Shown here: one piece after another, positions 50,814 to 59,910 of the stretch
How the letters are laid out: every line of letters begins with the position of its first letter
Numbering within the stretch: position 1 is the first letter of the stretch
NCBI GenBank assembly: GCA_016744065.1
Contig: JADGFA010000002.1
Coordinates: 1 to 64,000, forward strand
DNA from: Gammaproteobacteria bacterium
GTDB taxonomy: Bacteria > Pseudomonadota > Gammaproteobacteria > SZUA-229
Direction of reading: 5' to 3'
Length of the DNA stretch: 64,000 bases
Notes under the pieces: generated by a model
What the model saw: the letters and a program-made list of their open reading frames with translations, nothing else
Told to the model about the DNA's origin: nothing
The model's database searches: none
Program-made: the position numbers and the translations under genes

Positions 50814-52078
50814 TGAAACGTTTTATAATTGCAATTTTACTGGCAATGACTCTTTCTGTGCCCATTGGTGTGATGGCGGTTTATTACGGTGCTGGCTATG
50901 TTGTTTTTAGTTTTGCTGAATATACAGTGGAAACATCATTTATATTTATGATGGGTCTTCTTGCCATGAGTTTTTTTGTCTTTTATTATTTTTTACGCGT
51001 CGTATCAAAAATATTTCACTTCCCAGCTTATATGAGTGAAAGGCATTCATGTCGTCAGTCTGAGCGTTCAAAAAATGCTCTGGTAAAAGGCTTGATAGAA
51101 ATGTCAGAAGGTCGGTTTGAACTAGCTGAAAAAATGTTAATCAAGCAGGTTGGTTCCAGTGATACTTCACTTTTAAATTATTTAATGGCAGCAAGATCAG
51201 CACAACAGGTAGCGGCATATGAGCGTCGGGATGAATATTTAAGATTGGCGCATGAGGCAACCCCATCGGCAGACATTGCAATTGGTTTAACCCAGGCAGA
51301 GTTACAGTTAAGCCATAAGCAATTTGAGCAGGCACTTGCTACCTTAAACCACCTATCCAGTGTTTCGCCAAAGCACGGTTATGTAAAAAAATTACAGGCG
51401 CGTGTATATCAGCAGTTAGAAGACTGGGATAATTTAGGGCTTATTCTTGAAGATGTTCGCAAAATGAAAGCCATAGAAGAAACACAGCTTGAGAAATATG
51501 AGGTAGAAGCCTATTACGGCATGTTAAAAGCCAGTATCAAGCAGGCGAAAAGAGAAAAAATAGATCGTATATGGAAACAAATACCTAAAAGATTAAAGCT
51601 TAATTCAGAACTAATTCATATCTATTGTTGTTTTTTATTAGAAAATAATAAAGCAGAAGAAGCAGAAGTATTAATAAGAAACCAGTTAAGCGCCAACTGG
51701 AATGATGATCTTGCCATATTGTATTCTAATTTATCCGTTGAAGACTGTACTAAGCAGTTGGAAACAGCCGAGACCTGGTTGCATGGGCAATCACGTAATG
51801 CCGTTCTTTTGCTGGTGTTAGGTAAGCTGTGCCTTAACTGCCAGTTATGGGGAAAAGCCAGAGGTTACTTTGATTCAAGTATTGGTATTCAACCAAGTGC
51901 TGAAGCTTATTTGAAATTAGCTGAATTACTTGATAATAAAATGGGTGAGCATGAAGAGTCTCAGAAAATGTATCAGTTAGGCCTGTTAAATGCGGTAGAT
52001 AACCAGTATGAAAATAATCAGTTGATTTTATTTAAAGAAAATAAACTGAGCAGGCCATTGCTTAAAGTTATTCAATAG
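50813..52078 (+). CDS. hemY: HemY-like TPR membrane protein
   Basis: A 421-residue protein of the proteobacterial HemY family (unlike the protoporphyrinogen oxidase of the same name). Two N-terminal membrane helices (about 3-25, 39-62) precede TPR repeats (about 95-400) with typical spacing, such as QFEQALATLNHLSSVSPKHG. The start codon overlaps the hemX stop by one base. It probably works with HemX as a membrane assembly platform. Confidence 0.92.
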   Translation: MKRFIIAILLAMTLSVPIGVMAVYYGAGYVVFSFAEYTVETSFIFMMGLLAMSFFVFYYFLRVVSKIFHFPAYMSERHSCRQSERSKNALVKGLIEMSEGRFELAEKMLIKQVGSSDTSLLNYLMAARSAQQVAAYERRDEYLRLAHEATPSADIAIGLTQAELQLSHKQFEQALATLNHLSSVSPKHGYVKKLQARVYQQLEDWDNLGLILEDVRKMKAIEETQLEKYEVEAYYGMLKASIKQAKREKIDRIWKQIPKRLKLNSELIHIYCCFLLENNKAEEAEVLIRNQLSANWNDDLAILYSNLSVEDCTKQLETAETWLHGQSRNAVLLLVLGKLCLNCQLWGKARGYFDSSIGIQPSAEAYLKLAELLDNKMGEHEESQKMYQLGLLNAVDNQYENNQLILFKENKLSRPLLKVIQ

Positions 52079-52101
52079 TAATTAATTATATAGAGTGGTT
52101 A

Positions 52102-52545
52102 TTATTTGTGAGCAACGTAATGTCCTGAAAATAACAGAGCATCCTGTTCATTAAATAAAATTTTTATTTTTAATTTAATGCGGGCTCGGCCTTTGCGTTG
52201 ATATGTTCTAATGAAGTTTTCTAATATTTTTTTATCACCTGGTTCACATACGGCTCTGATTTCTCCATCAACTGGCAGCTTGTAATCGACCTCACTGTGT
52301 TGGATGACAATATGCCCCGAAAGATTATTTTGTTTCATCTGGTGAAAGACAAAGCCCCAGCCGCATAGCACAGCAACAGAATATAAACTGCCGCCAAAGG
52401 CCGTGCATTTATGATTAATGTTTGGCTTTAATGGAGCGGTTAGTTCAACTTTGTTTGAGTCACAATGGGCAACAGAGATTTCCATTGCCCGTGTAAGCGG
52501 TATTTCGTTGTGCAGTATGGATTGTAAATATTTATTTGCTTCCAT
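52102..52545 (-). CDS. YiiD_C-type hotdog thioesterase domain protein
   Basis: A 147-residue cytoplasmic protein with a hotdog fold (PF09500-like): residues SVAHCDSNKVELTAPLKPNINHKCTAFGGSLYSVAVLCGW form the typical substrate tunnel with the conserved Asn/His. It probably hydrolyses or binds acyl-CoA. I start at ATG 52545 (MEANKYLQSIL), as the upstream frame is antisense to nothing plausible. It overlaps the ferredoxin-reductase gene by 14 bases, suggesting coupling. Confidence 0.85.
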   Translation of the reverse strand: MEANKYLQSILHNEIPLTRAMEISVAHCDSNKVELTAPLKPNINHKCTAFGGSLYSVAVLCGWGFVFHQMKQNNLSGHIVIQHSEVDYKLPVDGEIRAVCEPGDKKILENFIRTYQRKGRARIKLKIKILFNEQDALLFSGHYVAHK

Positions 52546-53587
52546 GTGGTTTATTTTTAGCCGCAATAGCCTGTGTAGCATCAGTGGAGTATTCAAATGC
52601 ATCAGAGAACATATTATCTTTAGACGCTCCCTGTTGGGTAAATAAATCAACAGCGGCATTTATCATGGGGGGTGGGCCGCTCATATAGATATCAAATGCA
52701 TCCAGTTCAGGGAATTGTTTAGCAACGACCTGATGCACAAAACCGGTTTCACTCTGCCAGTTATCACTCTCCATCGGGTCAGAAAGAACAGGAATAAAAC
52801 TAAGGTTACTGTTGTTTTTTATCCATTGCTCGGCCATATCACTCATGTACAGGTCACGTAACGCTCTTACCCCCATAAACATATGAACAGGCTGATTAAA
52901 ACCAACATGCTCTATATGTTCTATCATTGCTTTTAAGGGGCCAAAACCTGTTCCACCCCCCATCATAATTATTGGCCGATGACGATCTTCACGTAGATAA
53001 AAACTTCCCAGAGGGCCCTGTACTTGCAGGCTTGAGTTTTCTGGCATCGATTCGAATAAAAAGTCAGTAAATAAACCGCCATCAACATGGCGGATGTGCA
53101 ACTCAATTAGTTCATCATTATGGGGTGCATTTGCGATTGAAAAAGCACGGTGTTTCCCGTCCTTAAGTATAAACTCTATATATTGTCCTGCATGGTATTG
53201 CAGGCGTTCGTCATTATCCAGTTTGATTTTAAGTGCGATAACATCATGGCAGAGGTGTTCTTTAGAGCTGACATGACAGTTTATCTGTTTTATTTCAAAG
53301 CGAGTTAGCTCTTCAATTTCATCAATGCTAATTTCAATGTCAGCAGATGTCTTGCCTACGCAGAATAATGCCTGGTTATTTGCTTTCATATCGTCATCAA
53401 GTGCGATGGGTTCGTCATCATAATAGACTTCACCCTTTATAATAAAACCAGCACATGCACCACATGCGCCACCTCGACAACCATAGGGTAGTTCAATATT
53501 TTGTCTCATTGCGGCATCTAAAATAGCTTCCCCTTCATCAACTTCAAATTGGTGCCCAGATGGTTGAATGGTGACTTTGCTTGGCAT
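52532..53587 (-). CDS. 2Fe-2S ferredoxin / FAD / NAD(P) oxidoreductase
   Basis: A 351-residue flavoenzyme with a plant-type ferredoxin domain at the N-terminus: Cys37, Cys42 and Cys45 in CRGGACGAC, with Cys76. FAD- and NAD-binding domains follow (RAFSIANAP near 146-154, GGGTGFGPLKAMI near 205-217). It looks like the CDP-6-deoxy-glucoseen reductase type, which lies near ubiD in Pseudomonas as I recall. The substrate is unproven. The terminal region is overlapped by the thioesterase gene. Confidence 0.9.
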   Translation of the reverse strand: MPSKVTIQPSGHQFEVDEGEAILDAAMRQNIELPYGCRGGACGACAGFIIKGEVYYDDEPIALDDDMKANNQALFCVGKTSADIEISIDEIEELTRFEIKQINCHVSSKEHLCHDVIALKIKLDNDERLQYHAGQYIEFILKDGKHRAFSIANAPHNDELIELHIRHVDGGLFTDFLFESMPENSSLQVQGPLGSFYLREDRHRPIIMMGGGTGFGPLKAMIEHIEHVGFNQPVHMFMGVRALRDLYMSDMAEQWIKNNSNLSFIPVLSDPMESDNWQSETGFVHQVVAKQFPELDAFDIYMSGPPPMINAAVDLFTQQGASKDNMFSDAFEYSTDATQAIAAKNKPHGSK

Positions 53588-53675
53588 TATTAATCCTTAA
53601 AATCTTATTTAGCCTGACATTTTGCACCATATATGTGCAAAGTAAAAGCACATAAAAGTTACTACTAAATATTTT

Positions 53676-53684
53676 TGTTATAAT
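53676..53684 (+). promoter_or_regulatory. Extended -10 promoter of the glutaredoxin gene
   Basis: TG-T-TATAAT is at 53676-53684, an extended -10 element, with transcription starting about 20 bases before the glutaredoxin ATG. No good -35 is seen upstream, as is usual for extended -10 promoters. Confidence 0.55.
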
Positions 53685-53711
53685 GATAATTTAAATTTGG
53701 GAGAAACATAA

Positions 53712-53969
53712 ATGGCGCGCGTTAAAATTTATAGCACCGCACGGTGTCCTATGTGCGATAAAACGAAAACTTTATTGTGTAAATGGAAAATTCCTTACGA
53801 TGAGGCTAAGGTTGATTCTGATCAGGGTGCATTGAGAGAAATGTCGGTGTTAACGCAGGGTGCAAGAACGGTTCCACAGATTGCTATTGATGGAAAATGG
53901 ATAGGAGGTTTTTCTGAATTAACGATGATGCATATGGATGACGAGCTTGATGAGCTTATTGAGGCCTGA
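53712..53969 (+). CDS. Glutaredoxin-family protein
   Basis: An 85-residue glutaredoxin/NrdH-like protein. The redox motif CPMC is at 12-15, with the conserved TVPQI (about 58-62) and the GGFSEL region (about 70-75). There is no signal peptide. It reduces disulfides or glutathione mixed disulfides. GGGAGAAA lies before the ATG. Its end is 16 bases before the next gene's chosen start. Confidence 0.93.
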   Translation: MARVKIYSTARCPMCDKTKTLLCKWKIPYDEAKVDSDQGALREMSVLTQGARTVPQIAIDGKWIGGFSELTMMHMDDELDELIEA

Positions 53970-53985
53970 TTTGAGGGGGGTAAAT

Positions 53986-54195
53986 GTGCCCCAGTGGGTG
54001 CGGTTTATTGCCCAGGATTCAGATGGTATGTGGTGGGGGTATTCGGTTGAGCCGCTGGAAAATCATCGTGGCTGGTATGAGAATGAAGTTGGAAAACATA
54101 TAAAGCTATTACAGTCAGCTGTGGACGGTGAGTGGAAGAAAAGCTTATTTGTTTATCGTTCGGCTCAGGAAAATCATGCCCAGTCATCCCCGTAA
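53986..54195 (+). CDS. Small hypothetical protein
   Basis: A 69-residue protein I do not recognise, with a compact aromatic-rich body (WVRFIAQDSDGMWWGYSVEPL and HRGWYENEVGKHIKLLQS). The start is GTG at 53986, six bases after AGGGGGG, the best ribosome site for this frame; a start at ATG 53938 would overlap the glutaredoxin gene by 32 bases. It probably shares the glutaredoxin message. Its last 22 bases overlap the SET gene on the other strand. Confidence 0.7.
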   Translation: MPQWVRFIAQDSDGMWWGYSVEPLENHRGWYENEVGKHIKLLQSAVDGEWKKSLFVYRSAQENHAQSSP

Positions 54196-54476
54196 TCATG
54201 AGTGATTTCATCGCCTGTTTTTATATTTTTTATAGCGATAACCTGTAGGTCTTCACAGTAGCAGGCATTAGGTTCTGGATTGTGGTTGATGTATTTTAAA
54301 TCGCTATCAACCTGTATGCCGGTAGTATCATCAATCCATAATACATAAGGTCCGTCTTTTTTAACCGGCTTGTATTTAATTGTGCCAATAACGGCACCCT
54401 CAATAATATTACAGTTGGCAAAAAGCCCTTTGCCATGAATGGCGCTTTCTCTTACGATAAATAATGTTTCAGACAT
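54174..54476 (-). CDS. Minimal SET-domain protein
   Basis: A 100-residue protein that is almost entirely a SET domain: GKGLFA (16-21), the catalytic-core YINHNPEPNACY (about 62-73) and GDEITHDYG (about 88-96). SET domains transfer methyl groups from S-adenosylmethionine to lysine. Bacterial proteins this small exist, but their substrate is unknown. It is convergent with the small gene on the plus strand and four bases from ubiD. Confidence 0.85.
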   Translation of the reverse strand: MSETLFIVRESAIHGKGLFANCNIIEGAVIGTIKYKPVKKDGPYVLWIDDTTGIQVDSDLKYINHNPEPNACYCEDLQVIAIKNIKTGDEITHDYGDDWA

Positions 54477-54480
54477 AGGC

Positions 54481-55956
54481 TTATTTGTTGTTAAAAATAT
54501 TTAACTGATCCCATTTTTCATTTACTTTTTGTTTGATGTCGTCTTGCATAACAATGGGCTTACCCCATTCCCGACTGGTTTCGCCGGGTAGTTTGTTGGT
54601 GGCATCAAAACCCATTTTTGAGCCGAGGCCTGATACAGGTGAAGCAAAATCGAGATAGTCTATAGGGGTGTTTTCAATAATAGTGGTATCCCGGGATGGG
54701 TCCATGCGAGTGGTCATGGCCCAGATAACATCATTCCAGTCACGTGTATTGATGTCGTCATCAACAACAATAATAAATTTTGTGTACATAAACTGGCGTA
54801 GAAATGACCAGACACCCATCATGACCCGTTTAGCATGGCCGGGATATTGTTTTTTCATGCTAACCACAGCCATACGATAAGAACAGCCTTCTGGGGGTAA
54901 ATAAAAATCAATAATTTCAGGGAACTGCTTTTTTAAAATAGGCACAAACACTTCATTTAATGCTAAACCAAGAATGGCAGGTTCGTCTGGTGGTCGCCCG
55001 GTATAGGTTGTATGGTAAATTGGGTCATTGCGGTGGGTGATTTTCTCTATGGTAAAGACAGGAAAAGTTTCTACTTCATTGTAATAACCTGTGTGATCGC
55101 CATAGGGGCCTTCAGGTGCGACATCATTGGGGTAAATGTAGCCCTCAAGTACATATTCAGCGGAAGCAGGAACCTGTAAATCAGATAGTTTGCATTGTGT
55201 CACTTCGGTTTTGCTACCGCGTAATAATCCTGCGAAGGCATATTCAGACAAGCTATCGGGTACGGGTGTTACAGCCGCTAAAATAGTGGCGGGATCAGCG
55301 CCTAAGGCGACTGCAACTGGAAAAGGCTCACCAGGGTGAGCTTCTTGCCATTCTTTAAAGTCCAGTGCACCACCGCGATGTGAAAGCCAGCGCATAATGA
55401 CTCTGTTTTTTCCAATAACCTGCTGGCGATAAATGCCCAGATTTTGACGTTCTTTATTTGGCCCTCTGGTGATGACCAGTCCCCAGGTAATTAAGGGTGC
55501 TGCATCTTCAGGCCAACAGGTCTGGATGGGGATTTGAGCAAGGTCTATATCATCTTTCTCAATAATATTTTTCTGGCAGTTGGCCTTGCTAATAACTTTA
55601 GGTGCCATATTAAGCACCTGCTTGAAAACAGGCAGCTTTTCCCAGGCATCTTTCATGCCTTTAGGTGGCTCCGGCTCTTTCAGGAAAGCCAGTAATTTAC
55701 CTATTTCATGTAGTGCATCTACCGACTCTTCACCCATGCCCATGGCAACCCTTTTGGGTGTGCCAAATAAATTGGCCAGAACAGCAACAGGTGAGTTTTT
55801 AACATTTTCAAAAAGTAATGCGGGGCCAGACGCACGTAATGTTCTGTCGCAGATTTCTGTCATTTCAAGATAGGGGTCTACTTCAACACTAATGCGTTTA
55901 AGTTCGCCTTTTTGTTCCAGTTGTGAAATGAAATCACGGAGATCTTTATATTTCAT
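54481..55956 (-). CDS. ubiD: 4-hydroxy-3-polyprenylbenzoate decarboxylase UbiD
   Basis: UbiD uses prenylated FMN (from UbiX) to decarboxylate the ubiquinone precursor. The 491-residue protein has the family layout, beginning [22 protein letters not shown] and carrying the pocket motif [15 protein letters not shown] near 290-304. Length agrees with E. coli. Gene order with the flavoprotein upstream resembles Pseudomonas. Confidence 0.96.
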   Translation of the reverse strand: MKYKDLRDFISQLEQKGELKRISVEVDPYLEMTEICDRTLRASGPALLFENVKNSPVAVLANLFGTPKRVAMGMGEESVDALHEIGKLLAFLKEPEPPKGMKDAWEKLPVFKQVLNMAPKVISKANCQKNIIEKDDIDLAQIPIQTCWPEDAAPLITWGLVITRGPNKERQNLGIYRQQVIGKNRVIMRWLSHRGGALDFKEWQEAHPGEPFPVAVALGADPATILAAVTPVPDSLSEYAFAGLLRGSKTEVTQCKLSDLQVPASAEYVLEGYIYPNDVAPEGPYGDHTGYYNEVETFPVFTIEKITHRNDPIYHTTYTGRPPDEPAILGLALNEVFVPILKKQFPEIIDFYLPPEGCSYRMAVVSMKKQYPGHAKRVMMGVWSFLRQFMYTKFIIVVDDDINTRDWNDVIWAMTTRMDPSRDTTIIENTPIDYLDFASPVSGLGSKMGFDATNKLPGETSREWGKPIVMQDDIKQKVNEKWDQLNIFNNK

Positions 55957-55991
55957 AGGGTAATTTAATTTTCTGAGTTATATATACAGGT

Positions 55992-56273
55992 CTATTTATA
56001 CAGGCAAAGGTAGGCGGTATCGCAGTTTGTTTTAACCTGAAATTTAGTATTGGCTTCAACAATAAACATTTCATTAATGGCTATATCGCGCCAGTTGTCT
56101 TCATTGGGTAATTTAACAGACATTTCACCACTTATTAATGTCATGTGCTCAATCGTATCAGTGCCAAATTCATAATCACCGGCAGCCATCACGCCCAGGG
56201 TTGCTTTGTCGTTAGCAGATTTAAATGCCAGTGATTTAACCTTGCCATTAAAATATTCATTTACATCAAACAT
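55992..56273 (-). CDS. ppnP: Pyrimidine/purine nucleoside phosphorylase PpnP
   Basis: PpnP (DUF1255, YaiE) splits nucleosides with phosphate. The 93-residue cupin-like protein begins MFDVNEYFNGKVKSLAF and contains GVMAAGDYEFGT and NEMFIVEANTKFQV, all characteristic. I start at ATG 56273 rather than the longer frame to 56315, matching the 94-residue E. coli protein. It lies 35 bases from ubiD. Confidence 0.93.
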   Translation of the reverse strand: MFDVNEYFNGKVKSLAFKSANDKATLGVMAAGDYEFGTDTIEHMTLISGEMSVKLPNEDNWRDIAINEMFIVEANTKFQVKTNCDTAYLCLYK

Positions 56274-56328
56274 AATAGACCTGTAATTCGGTTTTAAAGG
56301 AACGCATTTTAGCACGCCTGAGTTTAGC

Positions 56329-56817
56329 TTATGGCTGGTGTTTCATTAAGCAAATTTTCTTGCCGTTACCCAGATAACGATTAAATTTATCAGAAATAGC
56401 TCTGGGTGCCGTTTCAGGGTCACAGGATATGAAATTAGCCCGGGAGTAAAAGTTAACAAGATGTGAGTAGGGGAAGCTATAACAGACAAGGTTTGTTAGC
56501 TTATCCTGAAGGTAAACCAGTAACGCTGTTCCTGTACCCTGGTGGCGTTTATCCGCATGTACGCACATGCTGCGTAGCAGATAGCAGTCATTAACCGGGT
56601 GTAATCTAAGGGCGGCGACAATGGTATTATCCAGTGTCGCTATATAAATTAAGTCGCCTTTGGGTGCCTGTGCACGCATTCCATTTTTTTTGTAAAATGA
56701 TTTTACGCGAGGCAGGTTATACTGCTCAGCCTGTTTAAATATAAGCTGTTCAGGGGAAGCACCTGAAGGAGGTTTAGTTGATGCCCCGTGCGTTTTGCTA
56801 TCAATGTCGCCGTGCAA
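56329..56817 (-). CDS. GNAT-family N-acetyltransferase
   Basis: A GNAT acetyltransferase; the acetyl-CoA motif RHQGTGTALLVYLQ is clear, with strands YIATLDNTIVAALRLHP before it. The start is hard to place: no ATG keeps the full first strand. TTG 56817 gives 162 residues, but this overlaps the divergent DTW gene by about 37 bases; a frame to ATG 56907 would be antisense to the DTW zinc domain and is not credible. Some unusual start is possible. Substrate unknown. Confidence 0.75.
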   Translation of the reverse strand: MHGDIDSKTHGASTKPPSGASPEQLIFKQAEQYNLPRVKSFYKKNGMRAQAPKGDLIYIATLDNTIVAALRLHPVNDCYLLRSMCVHADKRHQGTGTALLVYLQDKLTNLVCYSFPYSHLVNFYSRANFISCDPETAPRAISDKFNRYLGNGKKICLMKHQP

Positions 56818-57401
56818 AAGTGACCTGCCTGTGTGGCCGCATTGAAAAACAGCCGAATCAAATAAAAATAATTGTATTACAGCACCCGGATGAAACCGAT
56901 AATGCAAAAGGTAGCAGTATCATAGCAGAATTGGGCCTGCTGCAATATCAGCGATGGATTGCAGAGGATTTTAGTGATCATCGTGAGTTGAACAGGCTAT
57001 TAGCTGAGCATAAGTCTGAGGTGGCTATCCTGTATCCGGTTGTAGGTGCAATTGAGTTGAAAAATGAATGGCAGGCCCCGCCTGAACTGAGTTTGAAATA
57101 CCTGATTGTAATTGATGCAACCTGGCGTAAAGCAAAGAAAATATGGCAGCTTCAGCCCCAGTTGCAGAAACTGCCTGTTTTTAAGTTAACTAATAAGCAA
57201 ATTTCAAACTATCGAATTCGTAAGGTTCCGGAAGATGGGCATTTGTCTACTGTAGAAAGCATTGTGGCTGCATTAAGGGCACTGGAGTCGCGCTCCCAGG
57301 CATATCAACCATTGCTGGACCTGTTTGCTGAGATGATTGATTTTCAGATAAAAAAAATGGGTAAGATGACGTATTTGAAAAATTATTCAGATAAAGAATG
57401 A
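56781..57401 (+). CDS. tapT: DTW-domain tRNA-uridine aminocarboxypropyltransferase
   Basis: A 206-residue DTW protein of the YfiP (TapT) type, which adds the aminocarboxypropyl group to uridine 47 of tRNAs. The N-terminal zinc site has cysteines at 6, 9, 16 and 18 (CYQC ... CLC) and the DTW motif is DATW in LIVIDATWRKAKKIW near 113-127. ATG 56781 is preceded by GAAGGAGG at 56765-56772. It is divergent from the GNAT gene and lies just before two tRNA genes. Confidence 0.88.
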   Translation: MPRAFCYQCRRAKVTCLCGRIEKQPNQIKIIVLQHPDETDNAKGSSIIAELGLLQYQRWIAEDFSDHRELNRLLAEHKSEVAILYPVVGAIELKNEWQAPPELSLKYLIVIDATWRKAKKIWQLQPQLQKLPVFKLTNKQISNYRIRKVPEDGHLSTVESIVAALRALESRSQAYQPLLDLFAEMIDFQIKKMGKMTYLKNYSDKE

Positions 57402-57416
57402 ATTTTTTTCAGATAG

Positions 57417-57446
57417 TTATGGAAAATAAGTTAAGCATCATATAGA
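57417..57446 (+). promoter_or_regulatory. Possible promoter of the tRNA-Val/tRNA-Asp pair
   Basis: TTATGG (57417-57422) and TATAGA (57441-57446) form a weak -35/-10 pair, followed by a GC-rich discriminator CTGCGCGCC. Such discriminators mark stringently controlled stable-RNA promoters. The -35 is poor, so this is a modest call. Confidence 0.45.
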
Positions 57447-57478
57447 CTGCGCGCCTCTTTGCAGAAAGAGTTAATTGT

Positions 57479-57554
57479 GGGTGATTAGCTCAGCTGGTAG
57501 AGCGTCGCCCTTACAAGGCGAATGTCGGGGGTTCGACTCCCTCATCACCCACCA
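57479..57554 (+). tRNA. tRNA-Val (anticodon TAC)
   Basis: A 76-base gene with encoded CCA. The acceptor stem is GGGTGAT with ATCACCC; the D-arm is GCTC-GAGC; the anticodon stem is TCGCC-GGCGA with loop CTTACAA, giving anticodon TAC; the T-arm is GGGGG-CCCTC with the TTCGACT loop. All stems pair. Only two bases separate it from the next tRNA. Confidence 0.96.
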
Positions 57555-57556
57555 AC

Positions 57557-57633
57557 GGACCGGTAGTTCAGCTGGTTAGAATGCCGGCCTGTCACGCCGG
57601 AGGTCGCGGGTTCAAATCCCGTCCGGTCCGCCA
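57557..57633 (+). tRNA. tRNA-Asp (anticodon GTC)
   Basis: A 77-base gene with encoded CCA. Acceptor GGACCGG with CCGGTCC; anticodon stem CCGGC-GCCGG with loop CTGTCAC, giving anticodon GTC; T-arm GCGGG-CCCGT with TTCAAAT. Its 3' end is a frequent integration site in bacteria, and a similar 3' end appears at 61702. Confidence 0.96.
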
Positions 57634-57997
57634 TATTATTACAGAATAAAGAAATAGTTTTTATTTTTTTATCGCTCCGTAACCGGTCTCTATGACCGGT
57701 ATACGAATGATGTTGTTGATTTACATCGGTTTTTTATACTCGGCAAACTGTTCTATCCTCTAAAAACACCCTCTTTATTATATGTTTACTTTTAGCTGTT
57801 GGTGTATTAGCTAGGCCCACCTTATTAACATCATTAAATCGTATTAAATCAGCTTTTTCACTGTAGGCCTTACCCTTCCATTGCCGGTTAAATGTTTATT
57901 TGACAAGAGTGCCTGATGTCAGGACCTTTGGCCTATCTATACCTGAGAGTCACGATTAGAATAAGATTGATATATTTAGGGAAAAGGTTCTTTTTGA
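57634..57997. other. Gap between the tRNAs and the sensor kinase
   Basis: About 360 bases without a gene. A perfect short hairpin ACCGGTC (57682-57688) with GACCGGT (57694-57700) follows the tRNAs and may end their transcript, although no good T-run follows it. The remainder is AT-rich and must hold the kinase promoter; AAAAGG lies about ten bases before the ATG. Confidence 0.5.
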
Positions 57998-59890
57998 ATG
58001 CGCCTGAATGGGAATGGAGTCATTAAAATTATATTTTATCTGTATGGTTCAAAAAATAAAGCGTCAGAGTTGATGGATTGCCTTTATGCCATCTTAAATG
58101 GAGCAATAAAAATAGCTTTAATTGGTCTGGTGCTTTTACCTGGCTCGATAGCGAATGCTGATAGTCGCCAACGAGCTATAGAAGTGACACAGGCAGGCCT
58201 GGTTTATTCAGACCATTTAACACCGCCAGATATGCAGAAGGCAGATCCTGTTTTACTGCCACACCACTGGAATATTCATGGGTTATACGGTTCTGCCTGG
58301 TATACATTTACATTTTCCCCAGATAGCGTAACGCTGAATGAAGTATGGGCCATCTATATACCCGATGTTATTATGAATGCACAGGTGTGGCTAAATGGGG
58401 TGCTTATAGGTTCTGGTGGTCAGTTAACACCACCCATTGCCAGGCAGTGGCATTCTCCACTTATGTTTAGTGTTCCGACAGCGCTTATCCAGACTGACAA
58501 TACGGTGCATATACGTGTTGTTGCTTATACCAATCGGCATGCAAAACTGGGGAGTGTTTATATTGGCCCGGAGACCGAGCTACAGAGTCGCTTTACAGCG
58601 GACTATTTTACATCGGTTACCCTGAGCATTATTAGCGGTGTTGTTACTTTCCTACTGGCTGGCCTATTGTTTTCAATCTGGTTAAAACGGCGCGAAAGTG
58701 AGTATTTCTGGTTTGCACTGGCAAACCTGATGTGGTGTGTTTATAACGTAAATATATTTGTTCATAATCTCCCTGTAAAAGAGCAGTTCTGGGAAAAAAT
58801 TGTTTTTTTAAGTTCAGGCTGGCTGGCAATAGCGATTGCCTTTTCAATGATTCGTCTGGACAAAAAACATTACCCTTATATTGAAAAATATTTGTTAGCT
58901 TCCTGTGGCATCTGGAATATTATTATTGTTTTTTCCTCAGAGGAGCAGATGTTTGTGCTGTTCCCTTATTGGCTTCAATTTTGTTTTGTTGCTGCCTGTG
59001 CGGGTATTGCACATTTGGCATGGCAGTGGACGAAAAACCGAAAAAAACAAAATGCTATTATATTGTTCCTTATTTTCTTCATTGCCATTGCCGGGTTACA
59101 TGATGTGGCGATTCAGTCATACTGGATTGATTTGGGTACGGGTCTCTGGCTAGATTATTCATTGCCATTGTTTTTTTTAATAATGAGTTATTTGTTAGTG
59201 AGCCGCTTTCTTCAGGCACTTGATGAAACAGAATGTCTTAATATGGAACTGGAAGAGCGTATACACCATGCAGGAAAATTGTTAGAAAAAAACTATCAAA
59301 AGATTCTAGCTATGGAGAAGCTACAGGCGATCACCCAGGAGCGGCAGCGAATACACCGAGATCTACATGATTCTATTGGAGCCAAACTGTTATCGCTGGT
59401 TTATCAAAGTGCAACGGATGAGCATGAAACTCTGGCGCGCTCAGCCCTGGCAGATTTACGTGGTGTTGTGCAACATCCGCCTAAATCCATTAATAATTTG
59501 TCTGATGTAGTTTATAAATGGAAGGCTGAATGTTTTAAGCGTTGTAATGAAGTGGATATAAGCCTTATATTTCACGTTTACCATGTTCCTGCTGATATGT
59601 TATTTACTACGGAGGTAACACAAAGTATTTATTTAATATTGACGGAAGCTTTAAGCAATGCAATCAAGCATCATTCTAGCCATACTATTACCATAGTTGT
59701 TCGCTATCGTTTAAATTATTTGAAATTCACAGTAAAAGATCAAAGCGACTACTCTAAATTAAAGCAATGGCAGCAAGGTGTTGGCATGCACAATATGCAG
59801 TTTCGAGTTAAAGCGCTTAATGGTAAAATAAAGTGGCAGGGAACTCATACTGGTGGGCAGGTATCGTGGATTTTTCCATATACACCATAA
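57998..59890 (+). CDS. 7TMR-DISM-type sensor histidine kinase (NarL-system class)
   Basis: A 630-residue membrane kinase. Order of parts: a hydrophobic leader (about 30-53), a jelly-roll extracellular domain (about 60-195, with WYTFTF and AQVWLNGVLIGSGG), about seven membrane helices (205-405), a coiled-coil linker, a HisKA_3 domain with His457 in RIHRDLHDSIGAKLLS, and an ATPase domain with LTEALSNAIKHH near 547-558. The jelly-roll suggests a carbohydrate-like ligand, as in 7TMR-DISM proteins. A second start at ATG 58073 gives a cleaner signal peptide. The response regulator follows 20 bases later. Confidence 0.9.
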   Translation: MRLNGNGVIKIIFYLYGSKNKASELMDCLYAILNGAIKIALIGLVLLPGSIANADSRQRAIEVTQAGLVYSDHLTPPDMQKADPVLLPHHWNIHGLYGSAWYTFTFSPDSVTLNEVWAIYIPDVIMNAQVWLNGVLIGSGGQLTPPIARQWHSPLMFSVPTALIQTDNTVHIRVVAYTNRHAKLGSVYIGPETELQSRFTADYFTSVTLSIISGVVTFLLAGLLFSIWLKRRESEYFWFALANLMWCVYNVNIFVHNLPVKEQFWEKIVFLSSGWLAIAIAFSMIRLDKKHYPYIEKYLLASCGIWNIIIVFSSEEQMFVLFPYWLQFCFVAACAGIAHLAWQWTKNRKKQNAIILFLIFFIAIAGLHDVAIQSYWIDLGTGLWLDYSLPLFFLIMSYLLVSRFLQALDETECLNMELEERIHHAGKLLEKNYQKILAMEKLQAITQERQRIHRDLHDSIGAKLLSLVYQSATDEHETLARSALADLRGVVQHPPKSINNLSDVVYKWKAECFKRCNEVDISLIFHVYHVPADMLFTTEVTQSIYLILTEALSNAIKHHSSHTITIVVRYRLNYLKFTVKDQSDYSKLKQWQQGVGMHNMQFRVKALNGKIKWQGTHTGGQVSWIFPYTP

Positions 59891-59910
59891 AGGGATATTA
59901 GAAAAAAATC

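Noticed and set aside
57682..57700. Hairpin after the tRNAs as a sure terminator
   Set aside because: A perfect 7-base stem but no T-run directly after it, so listed only within the intergenic entry.
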